Below are positions 15,329 through 22,718 of a stretch of DNA of 30,821 nucleotides, in pieces. The position numbers and the translations under genes are program-made. Position 1 is the first letter of the stretch. Every line of letters begins with the position of its first letter. The notes beneath the pieces were generated by a model, which was not told where the DNA came from, did no database searches, and saw nothing but the letters and a program-made list of their open reading frames with translations. This DNA comes from Bacillota bacterium (GTDB lineage Bacteria; Bacillota; Clostridia; Christensenellales; Aristaeellaceae): contig JAEYPB010000012.1 of assembly GCA_023411175.1 (NCBI GenBank), positions 1 through 30,821 on the forward strand, written 5' to 3'.

Positions 15329-17095
15329 ATGAAGCGATCAATAAGAGAAAACCGCCTGTTCTCGTTCAAGGGCAAGATATTCTTAACGAGCGCGCTGCTC
15401 AACCTGATCACCATCTGCGCGCTCAGCGCGATCATGTATACCAACTACTCCGCCTCGGAGGCGAAGAGCCTTGAAAAGCAGGCCTCCTCGCTGCTCTCGC
15501 AGTTGACCTCCTCATCCGATATGGTCTTTAGCCGGCTGGACGAAATCTCCATGTCCGTTTACGCGGATCTGAACCTGAACTCTGACATCAGCCGCTTCCG
15601 GGAAAAGGTGGAGGATGGAACGAGCGATGACATTGAGGGCGTGCTGCTGGAAGGGATCATCACCGACCGGCTCAAGCAGTACATCTCCACGACCGAATTC
15701 GTCCACTCCGCGAGGCTCTACATGGGCACGCACGCGGTTTACGCCGGGTTCACCAGCGAAATCATTATCCCGAGCCAGGACACGTACCGAACGCTCGGCT
15801 TTGAAGACGCCGCGCGCGAGGCGGATGGTCGCGCGCTCGTATCTCCGCCCTACGAGCAGCTCAGCGCGCAGGCGGGCGCCCCCCGAACGTACAAGCGGCT
15901 GATATCTTATTCAAGGCTGCTATCGGACATCTCGGTCAAGCACCGGAAGGTTCCCACCGCCGTGCTCGTGCTGGACGCGGAAGCCTCCGTTTTCCAGGAT
16001 TTGATGGACGGCAAGGCGCTTTCGGACGGCCATCAGCTGTTCCTGATCGACCAGTACGGAAACGTCGTCGCCTCAAGCGGCGCCGCGTCGCCGGCCGGGC
16101 TGAGCGAGGCGGACGGCCTGATGGCGCGGCAGCCGGCAAAGCTCGCCGGCATCACCGCGCTTTCCTTCATCCCCTTCAGCGATCTGGCGCTTTCCACGAG
16201 CGGCTTCATCTACTCGATGTCGCTGATCGCGCTGATGCTGTTTGCGTTCAACGTGATCCTGGGCCTTCTGATCTCCCGCGGGCTCACCCAGCCGCTTGGC
16301 CGCCTGATCTCCACCATCGACCAGATCGGCGAAGGTGATCTGACCGCCCGCGCGCCCGCGCTCAGGCAGGTGGAGTTCAACGAGATCACGCGGCAGTTCA
16401 ACCGCATGCTCGACCGGATGGACGTATTGATCGAGGAGAACTATGTCTCGAAGCTGAAGGAGAAGGAATCCCAGCTGCTCTCCCTGCAGATGCAGATCAA
16501 CCCGCATTTTCTCTACAACACGCTGGAGGCCATCAAATGGAAGGCCGCCGCCACGCAGACCCGGGCGGACAAGGATGAGGTCGGCGAGATGATCGCGTCG
16601 CTGAGCGCGATGCTCCGCTACAGCTTCCGGGACGTCGAGCGTGAAGTGCCGCTGCGGGAGGAGCTTGCGCAGGCGCGCTACTACCTTTCGCTGCAAAGCG
16701 TGCGCTTCCCCGGCAAGTTTCGGGCCTTCTTCATGATCGCCGACGGCTTGGAGACCGCGCCCGTCCCAAAGCTGATTCTGCAGCCGCTGATCGAGAATGC
16801 CATCCTGCACGGGTTTGAGGACCGGGAGCGGGGCGGCGTCCTCATCGTCTACGCGGAACGGGATATGGGTGAACTGAGGCTGTCGGTCTACGACAACGGA
16901 TTGGGCATGCCGAAAGACTTCCCCTACGAGATGCTGGATACGTTGCGCGGCGGGCGGGCCAGCCAGTTCGTGGGCCTCCGCAACGTCAACGAGCGGCTCA
17001 TGCTCAAGTACGGCCGGGACCATACCCTCATCATCCGCTCCACCCCTGGCAAAAACACCAAGGTGATCATCCGCATCCCGCTTCCGGAGGAATGA
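15329..17095 (+). CDS. YesM-like sensor histidine kinase
   Basis: A 588-residue membrane sensor kinase. Transmembrane segments lie at about residues 15-38 and 290-313 and flank an extracellular sensor domain of about 250 residues. A HAMP linker follows, then the His_kinase domain with the phosphoacceptor H393 in NPHFLYNTLEAIKW, and a HATPase domain (IENAILHGFED; GLRNVNERL). It would phosphorylate the AraC-type regulator encoded three bases downstream. The ATG at 15329 has no ribosome binding site, and the promoter -10 is only a few bases upstream. Being divergent from the GH4/ABC operon suggests it senses that sugar outside the cell. Confidence 0.92.
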   Translation: MKRSIRENRLFSFKGKIFLTSALLNLITICALSAIMYTNYSASEAKSLEKQASSLLSQLTSSSDMVFSRLDEISMSVYADLNLNSDISRFREKVEDGTSDDIEGVLLEGIITDRLKQYISTTEFVHSARLYMGTHAVYAGFTSEIIIPSQDTYRTLGFEDAAREADGRALVSPPYEQLSAQAGAPRTYKRLISYSRLLSDISVKHRKVPTAVLVLDAEASVFQDLMDGKALSDGHQLFLIDQYGNVVASSGAASPAGLSEADGLMARQPAKLAGITALSFIPFSDLALSTSGFIYSMSLIALMLFAFNVILGLLISRGLTQPLGRLISTIDQIGEGDLTARAPALRQVEFNEITRQFNRMLDRMDVLIEENYVSKLKEKESQLLSLQMQINPHFLYNTLEAIKWKAAATQTRADKDEVGEMIASLSAMLRYSFRDVEREVPLREELAQARYYLSLQSVRFPGKFRAFFMIADGLETAPVPKLILQPLIENAILHGFEDRERGGVLIVYAERDMGELRLSVYDNGLGMPKDFPYEMLDTLRGGRASQFVGLRNVNERLMLKYGRDHTLIIRSTPGKNTKVIIRIPLPEE

Positions 17096-17098
17096 CGC

Positions 17099-18604
17099 AT
17101 GTACAAGGCACTCATCGCGGACGACGAAGCGCCCATCCGAGAGGGTATATCAGGATACCTTTCGGAGATGGGCCTTTTCTCAGAGGTCTACACCTGCAAA
17201 AACGGGGCGGAAGCACTGGAAGCCGCGCTGAAGCACGCACCCGACCTGATCCTGACCGACATTCGCATGCCGGTCATGGATGGCCTGGAGTTCCTCAGCC
17301 GCTACGCCCGATCCCCTCATAACAGCCGGATGATCGTGCTCAGCGGTTACAGCGAGTTCGAGTACGCCCGGGAGGCGATGCGCAGCGGCGTCTCCGACTA
17401 CCTGCTCAAGCCCATCGACAACCAGCTTCTGGCGGAGAAGGTTCTGCAACAGATCGCGGAACTGAAGTCCGCCGAGGACGACGCGCATTTGGCAGAAGCC
17501 CGGCTTCTGTCCAGTGCGCTGGCCGGCGATCCGGAGGCGCTTCAGATCCTGTCCGAGCGGGGCGGCGATACGCCTTACATGGTGGCCGTGTGCGCCATTG
17601 CGCCGCTCATGGGGGCGGAGGGCGATTATGTGGAGCTGGTGGCGAAGCGGTTCGCCGGCGCGGTACAGGCGATCGGCCATCCGGCGCAGCACACGTTGAA
17701 ATATGGCGTCCCAGTCGCGGTTGTTCCCTTCCCCGACAAGCTGCCCGACCCGCTCCAGATTGCCCGTAAGCTCCGCCGCGCCATCGAGGTCGATCCCGAC
17801 CGCTACATCGTCCGGGTGGGCGTAAGCCGCATGTATACGTGCGCCTCGTTGATCAACCGCCCCTACCGGGAGGCGCTCTACGCGGCGCTGAGATGTCTCC
17901 GAACTTCAGTCCCTGCCGCGGGCTACCGCCCCAGCCCGGTCACTTACGATCACGCGGCGTTCCTGAACAGCGCTGAGGCGCTGAAGACGGTCACGGTCAA
18001 GGCTGTCAACAAGGGCGACCCGGAAAGCGTTCGGCGCGCGTCGGGCGATCTGTATCAGTTTCTGTCCGCAGGAAAATACGGGGACGAAGCCAACGTGCTG
18101 TTCCTGCAGCAGACGCTGCAGGCAGCCCTCGACCGCCCCGACACCAACGCGCGCCTCAGCTTCAAGCAGCCTGAGCAGCTTTTAAGCCGCATGATTTGCT
18201 GCAAGCGGTTTGACGAAATTGAACCATTGTTCCGAGATGCGCTCCTCCACGCCTCCGCGCCCGCAGGGGATGATGTCCGCGGCGCGTGCCCGGGCGCGAT
18301 GATGGGAGAAATACTCCAATATATTGATCAGAATCTGGAGTCTGATTTGACGCTCTCGGGCGTCAGCACGCGCTTCTTCCTCTCGGAGAGCCACCTGTGC
18401 CGCCTCTTTAAGAACAAGACGCCCTACACATTCAACGAATACCTGACCCGCGCGCGCGTGCGAAAGGCGTGCGAGCTGTTGGCCACCACCAACCTGAAAA
18501 TCTACGCCGTCGGCGACCGGGTGGGCTTTAAAAACACCAAGTACTTTGCGACACTCTTTAAGGAGCAGACCGGAATGACGCCTTCGGAGTTCCGGAACTG
18601 GTAA
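17099..18604 (+). CDS. YesN-like response regulator, AraC-type DNA-binding
   Basis: A 501-residue regulator: an N-terminal receiver domain (about 1-120) with acidic residues D8/D9, phosphoacceptor D54 in LILTDIRMP and the LKPID lysine; a middle region of unknown function; and a C-terminal AraC helix-turn-helix pair (about 400-501, including SESHLCRLFKNKTPYTFNEY and GFKNTKYFATLFKEQ). GGAGG lies nine bases before the ATG. It is co-transcribed with the sensor kinase and probably activates the divergent ABC/GH4 operon. Confidence 0.93.
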   Translation: MYKALIADDEAPIREGISGYLSEMGLFSEVYTCKNGAEALEAALKHAPDLILTDIRMPVMDGLEFLSRYARSPHNSRMIVLSGYSEFEYAREAMRSGVSDYLLKPIDNQLLAEKVLQQIAELKSAEDDAHLAEARLLSSALAGDPEALQILSERGGDTPYMVAVCAIAPLMGAEGDYVELVAKRFAGAVQAIGHPAQHTLKYGVPVAVVPFPDKLPDPLQIARKLRRAIEVDPDRYIVRVGVSRMYTCASLINRPYREALYAALRCLRTSVPAAGYRPSPVTYDHAAFLNSAEALKTVTVKAVNKGDPESVRRASGDLYQFLSAGKYGDEANVLFLQQTLQAALDRPDTNARLSFKQPEQLLSRMICCKRFDEIEPLFRDALLHASAPAGDDVRGACPGAMMGEILQYIDQNLESDLTLSGVSTRFFLSESHLCRLFKNKTPYTFNEYLTRARVRKACELLATTNLKIYAVGDRVGFKNTKYFATLFKEQTGMTPSEFRNW

Positions 18605-18626
18605 AATTATCCGCTCGCCCTCAATC

Positions 18627-18664
18627 CGGCAAACCTTGCCGCCCGTGTTCCACCGCGAACACGG
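18627..18664. terminator. Two small hairpins between convergent genes
   Basis: CGGCAA-ACC-TTGCCG (18627-18641) and CCGTGTTC-CACCGC-GAACACGG (18643-18664) fill the 63-base gap between the convergent response regulator and asnA genes. Neither has a T-run, so termination is a weak call from position. Confidence 0.4.
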
Positions 18665-18667
18665 CCC

Positions 18668-19675
18668 TTACAGCAGGTGGAACCCGGCGGCTGCACAGCT
18701 TTTCAGCGTGCCCTCGTCCCATACGGACACCTGCACCTCGCCGATATGGGCCTTATCCAATAGCAGCATGCTCAGCCGGGACTGGCCGATGCCGCCGCCC
18801 ATCGTGAGCGGAAGCTCTCCCCGCAGAAGCGCCTGATGGAAGGGGAGCTTCCGGCGGTGGTCGCACCGGGACGTGGCCAGCTGTTCATCCAGAGACTTCC
18901 CGTCTACGCGGATGCCCATGGAAGATATCTCGAACGGGCACTCGAGCACATCATTCCAAAAGAGAATGTCGCCATTCATCGCCCAATCGTCATAGTCCGG
19001 CGCGCGGCCGTCGTGGCGGATTCCAGACCGGAGCAGGCCTCCAATCTGCATCAGGAAGGCGACCTTATGCTCCTGAAGCAGGGCGCGCTCCCGTTCCTTG
19101 GGCGTAAGCGCCGGGTACAGGTCCTCAAGCTCCTGCGTCGTGATGAAGAAAACGTCCCTCGAAAGGCGCGCTGAAAGCCCCGGAAACATGGCCGCGAGCA
19201 CCTCCTGGGTGTCGCAGATCGCGTCGACAATCCTCCGCACGGTGTCCTTCAGCGTCTCCACGTTGCGGGATGTGCGGTCGATCACCTTTTCCCAGTCCCA
19301 TTGGTCGACGTAGATGGAATGGAGGTTATCCATTTCCTCGTCGCGCCGGATCGCATTCATGTCGGTGTACAGCCCTTCGCCCACGGGAAAGCCGTACTTG
19401 TGCAGCGCCATCCGCTTCCATTTGGCGAGGGACTGCACGATCTGCACGTTGCTTCCGGTTTCTCGGACATCAAAATCGACCGGGCGCTCCACGCCATTCA
19501 GGTCATCGTTCAGCCCGGTCTGCGGCTCTACAAAGAGCGGCGCTGATACCCGTTTGAGGTTCAGGGACCTGCACAGGCTGTCTTCAAACGTCCGCTTCAG
19601 GATTCCGATGGCGGTTTGGGTTTCATAGACCGACAGAACCGGCGTATATCCCTTTGGTATGATGAGCTCACTCAT
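18668..19675 (-). CDS. asnA: Aspartate-ammonia ligase (asparagine synthetase A)
   Basis: A 335-residue cytoplasmic enzyme that makes asparagine from aspartate, ammonia and ATP with a class II aminoacyl-tRNA-synthetase-like fold. Recognisable family segments include YETQTAIGILKRTFE, LNLKRVSAPLFV, GLNDDLNGVERPVDFD and the C-terminal LPLTMGGGIGQSRL motif. Length agrees with E. coli AsnA (330). The start at 19675 (MSELIIPKGY) has GGAGGG about ten bases upstream; the longer frame to 19756 adds no family sequence and overlaps the promoter. It is a single-gene unit converging on the response regulator gene. Confidence 0.95.
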   Translation of the reverse strand: MSELIIPKGYTPVLSVYETQTAIGILKRTFEDSLCRSLNLKRVSAPLFVEPQTGLNDDLNGVERPVDFDVRETGSNVQIVQSLAKWKRMALHKYGFPVGEGLYTDMNAIRRDEEMDNLHSIYVDQWDWEKVIDRTSRNVETLKDTVRRIVDAICDTQEVLAAMFPGLSARLSRDVFFITTQELEDLYPALTPKERERALLQEHKVAFLMQIGGLLRSGIRHDGRAPDYDDWAMNGDILFWNDVLECPFEISSMGIRVDGKSLDEQLATSRCDHRRKLPFHQALLRGELPLTMGGGIGQSRLSMLLLDKAHIGEVQVSVWDEGTLKSCAAAGFHLL

Positions 19676-19751
19676 GGGTCGCTTCCCTCCGTATTTTGCG
19701 GCTGAGGTGCAGCGGACCTCCGGTCTCGGTGCCTCAACAATTTCCTGCAGT

Positions 19752-19781
19752 AGCATAGCACATAGATTTTTCCGCTGTCAA
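19752..19781 (-). promoter_or_regulatory. asnA promoter
   Basis: TTGACA (19781-19776), an 18-bp spacer and TATGCT (19757-19752), with an extended TG before the -10, give a leader of about 70 bases. The leader can form a small hairpin around GACC-GGA-GGTC but is too short for a T-box. Confidence 0.6.
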
Positions 19782-19954
19782 CCTTTCCCGGTAAATCAGC
19801 GTTTTCCTGCGGGATTGTGATGCCGAAGCCTGCCATGAAGCGCCTCGTCGCCGACGGCCGTGAAGGAGATCGTCGTGCAGCCGGCGCACGTCATGCCCGG
19901 TTACGGTATGCCGACCTCGTGAACGAAGCATGTGACATCGGGAGAGCACAGACA
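19782..19954. other. Intergenic region downstream of the Pel-type operon
   Basis: No convincing gene or terminator for the upstream operon is visible. On the - strand one frame ending at the TGA at 19796-19798 stays open except for a TAA at 19901-19903, and it could be a decayed gene remnant. Confidence 0.35.
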
Positions 19955-21292
19955 TCACAGGCTGAACGACAACAGCTTATACCAGCCGGCTTGAACCGGC
20001 GCATCCATTGCGAGCTCAATGCCCGGCGCGCCGGTTCCAGGGTCCAAAATCGAGACTTCGACACCGTAAGAGCCTTCGGGCATGACGTCCAGATCGACGT
20101 TCACCGTCACCGGTACGCCGGGAAGCACCTCTTGAAGTTTCATGTCCACGCGGAACAAACGCTGTTCACCCGCCGCGTCCGTCAAGCGCAGACAGGGCAC
20201 CCAGTCAAAATAGAAGGGCGCGATCCCCGTGTTTTCCCATGTGACGGAAACGGAGGCCTTCCCCTCGGCGATGGACAGCTTCGCGTTTGAGACCCGCAAG
20301 CGGTAGCCGACGGTTCGGTTCAGGCGGTCGAGCGCATCCTGCAGCTGGCCGTTCCGGGGCACATTGACAAAGCTGCCCGGCCCGATCCAACTGGCGTGAG
20401 ACGATTCAAACAGGGAAAGTGTTTGGGTCAGATCGCCCCCCAGCAGGGCTTCGCTGGACATCATGGTGGAAAGCTCCCCGCCGACCGGGGCAGCCTGCCA
20501 GGCCATCGGCATTCCGATCAGCGAATCCTCGCCCGTTTGGTCAAATACGCCGCCGTTCTGAATCCATTCGAGCCACTCCGCGGTGGCCTCGGGCTCCCCC
20601 GCGGTGTCGTTGTACAGGCCAAACCCGTTGTCCCCGGCGAAGCGGAAAGGCCTGCGCATCATCAGCCTGGGGGTTTTGAACGCGTTGACATAGGCCTGGG
20701 CGTATTGATCCCGAACGGATTCGTCGGGCATCTGGCCGATCTTTTCATGGATGTGCCATTCGCCCCAGTGCCCCAGCGACCCCAATTCCACATAGGCCAC
20801 AAACGGGTCGCCGTCATAGCGCGCGCCAAGGGCGGCAATCGCCCGGCTATGCGCGTCCATCAGGACGGGGTTGGCGTAGTTGGGGCTGTACCCTGATCCA
20901 TAGGAAACCTTGTAGAACTTCCCGTCGCCTCCGGTCATGTCATAAAGCCATCCCGGGATGTCCGTGTGTTTTTTTTGGCCGGGCAGATCCATCACAAAGC
21001 GGAGGATCAGCCGCTTCCCTTCCGCGCGCCACTTTTCGAAATGGTTCTCCTCTTCAAAGGCGTCGAAGGCGTACTGGCCCGGCTGGGGTTCCATATCCTT
21101 CCAACGCAGGTTGGCGTAGACGAGGGTGAACGGCTGCTGCCGCGGCGCAGGATCGCCGGCCCATGCCGCGTTTCCAATGTATGGATTGACCAGCTCCCGG
21201 TCGCTGGGTTCAAAATCCACGGAAAACGTAACGGCCGAGGCCCGGCAAGCGCAGAAAAGGAGGAGCAGTACTGACAATAAAAATTTACGCAT
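19955..21292 (-). CDS. Secreted DUF4832-family protein, glycosidase-like
   Basis: A 445-residue exported protein with a signal peptide (residues 1 to about 20, ending RASA). The N-terminal two-thirds resembles a TIM-barrel glycosidase: a NPYIGNA opening, WKDMEPQPGQYAFD (typical of beta-strand 2-3 regions of glycoside hydrolases), and acidic residues E169 (VELGSLG) and E178 (GHWGEWH) at the expected active-site face. The C-terminal third is beta-rich (SVTWENTGIAPFYFDW) and matches the DUF4832 region. The ATG at 21292 has AGGAGG six bases upstream; the TTG at 21307 is a poorer start. It is the last gene of the Pel-type operon and could trim or bind the polymer, which is inference. Confidence 0.75.
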   Translation of the reverse strand: MRKFLLSVLLLLFCACRASAVTFSVDFEPSDRELVNPYIGNAAWAGDPAPRQQPFTLVYANLRWKDMEPQPGQYAFDAFEEENHFEKWRAEGKRLILRFVMDLPGQKKHTDIPGWLYDMTGGDGKFYKVSYGSGYSPNYANPVLMDAHSRAIAALGARYDGDPFVAYVELGSLGHWGEWHIHEKIGQMPDESVRDQYAQAYVNAFKTPRLMMRRPFRFAGDNGFGLYNDTAGEPEATAEWLEWIQNGGVFDQTGEDSLIGMPMAWQAAPVGGELSTMMSSEALLGGDLTQTLSLFESSHASWIGPGSFVNVPRNGQLQDALDRLNRTVGYRLRVSNAKLSIAEGKASVSVTWENTGIAPFYFDWVPCLRLTDAAGEQRLFRVDMKLQEVLPGVPVTVNVDLDVMPEGSYGVEVSILDPGTGAPGIELAMDAPVQAGWYKLLSFSL

Positions 21293-21303
21293 TACGATCC
21301 TCC

Positions 21304-22002
21304 TCAATCGATGTAATCCCCGCTGTATTGGACCAGCGTCACGTCGTCAATGCCCTCGGTGAAGCGCAGCGCATCCACAAACCCGGTGCGGCCGCGTTTG
21401 ACCCGGACCTCCACGGCCATCTCGACATCGCGCTTGCGCAGCGTCTTGGATTTGATCTTGTACGGGCAGGTGCCCAGCGCGCGCCGGATTTTTTCTTCCA
21501 TCCCTTGGCCGGAGTAGTGCACCAGGAGGATGTACATTTCATCCCGCGGCCCGCGGCGCCTTTTCATGATCAGAAGCGTCAGCGCCATCACGAGCAACAC
21601 GAACAGCGTAATGGTAAACATGCCCGCGCCGACGGATATGCCCGAAGCCACCGCCCAGAAAAGGTACAGCAAATCCATCGGATCCTTGATCGCGGTCCGG
21701 AAGCGCACGATGGACAGCGCGCCCACCATGCCCAGCGACAGAACCATGTTGGATTGAATCGTGAGGATGATCGCGCAGGTCAACACGGTCATGCCCACCA
21801 GCGACATGGCGAAGGTGCGGCTGTAAACGACCCCCGCATAGGTCTTGCGGTACAGACCGTAAAGGAGCAGCCCGACCACAAGCGACAGGATGATGTACCC
21901 GGCCGCCTGCATGAGGGTTTCCAGGTTGACGGCCTGCAAAACCTGTCCGCTCTCCAGAAAGGATTTCTTGAAAATGTCCCGGAAACTCAGTGCGCTCTCC
22001 AT
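21304..22002 (-). CDS. DUF4956 membrane protein
   Basis: A 232-residue integral membrane protein with three to four predicted spans (about residues 30-52, 60-82 and 115-142) and a cytoplasmic C-terminal domain of about 80 residues. The family hallmark is the stretch around LGMVGALSIVRFRTA and KDPMDLLYLFWA. Function is unknown. DUF4956 genes often sit beside VTC-domain and CotH genes, as here. The start at 22002 (MESALSF) has GGAGGG eight bases upstream, and the gene overlaps the end of the VTC gene by 16 bases. It may be the membrane partner of the VTC-like protein. Confidence 0.8.
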   Translation of the reverse strand: MESALSFRDIFKKSFLESGQVLQAVNLETLMQAAGYIILSLVVGLLLYGLYRKTYAGVVYSRTFAMSLVGMTVLTCAIILTIQSNMVLSLGMVGALSIVRFRTAIKDPMDLLYLFWAVASGISVGAGMFTITLFVLLVMALTLLIMKRRRGPRDEMYILLVHYSGQGMEEKIRRALGTCPYKIKSKTLRKRDVEMAVEVRVKRGRTGFVDALRFTEGIDDVTLVQYSGDYID

Positions 22003-22718
22003 TGTAATCCCTCCGTACGTTCTATGGATCTCTCCCTGGCCGCCGCGTCGCAGCACAACACGTATTTGGATGCCGCCGTAAAATCACCCGCCCGGGGCGG
22101 AAGCAAGCGGCGCACCACCTGGGGCAGAAAGGTGGTGAACTTGACCTCCATGATCATGACATCCGCCGGAAGCGTCTCCAATACCGGCAGCGCCGGGTCA
22201 AACAGGTCGAAGACGCCAAAACCCGCCCGGACGTGCCGGTCGAAGGTGATGCGAACGTCGCCGGCTTCCATGACGAAGGGTTCGCGGTCATAGTCCACAA
22301 TCACGCGGGGCCGCATGATGCGCGAGGTGCATTCGAAATAGAATTCCCTGAGCAGGTTGTGTTCGCTGCGAAGCAGGAAGGCGTAATCTCCCTCCAGAAG
22401 CCGCCGGACTTCCTCCCGGGTGACCGGCGCGCTCGCCTTTCGGATGTACTGGCCGTACTTGAGCTTGCGCTCCAGATGGATCGTGCGGTCGGAGCACCCA
22501 TAGACCCGGAGGCGGTACTTTGACCTGGTCAGGGCGCCCTCCTCCTTGTCCTCATAGGCGCTCTGCCAGTAGTCGTCAAAGTACAGGCTGCGGATGTGGT
22601 ATTCCCCGGAAGGCCCCGCGTTTTCGTCTCGGCGCATGACCCCAGCCATGCGCGCGCGCAGAAGCGCCCAATCCGGCAGGTTGATCAGGTATTTAAGCTC
22701 GTGCCGGTACGCCGTCAT
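21987..22718 (-). CDS. VTC-domain (CYTH-fold) polyphosphate polymerase-like protein
   Basis: A 243-residue protein matching the catalytic domain of the eukaryotic vacuolar transporter chaperone Vtc4, which polymerises phosphate from ATP inside a tunnel of basic and acidic residues. Tunnel motifs are in order: RHELKYLI (R5, E7, K9), IRSLYFDD, KYRLRVYG (R69, R71), HLERKLKYGQ (E83, K85, K87), VDYDREPF, RITFDR, MEVKF and a C-terminal SKYVLC. It has no membrane segment and probably works with DUF4956. ATG and the preceding CotH stop overlap as ATGA. Whether it makes polyphosphate or charges another polymer cannot be told from sequence. Confidence 0.82.
   Translation of the reverse strand: MTAYRHELKYLINLPDWALLRARMAGVMRRDENAGPSGEYHIRSLYFDDYWQSAYEDKEEGALTRSKYRLRVYGCSDRTIHLERKLKYGQYIRKASAPVTREEVRRLLEGDYAFLLRSEHNLLREFYFECTSRIMRPRVIVDYDREPFVMEAGDVRITFDRHVRAGFGVFDLFDPALPVLETLPADVMIMEVKFTTFLPQVVRRLLPPRAGDFTAASKYVLCCDAAARERSIERTEGLQWRAH

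Noticed and set aside
19676..19760. T-box riboswitch before asnA
   Set aside because: The leader from the visible promoter is only about 70 bases and lacks the TGGNACCGCG-type antiterminator motif, so only a small hairpin remains.
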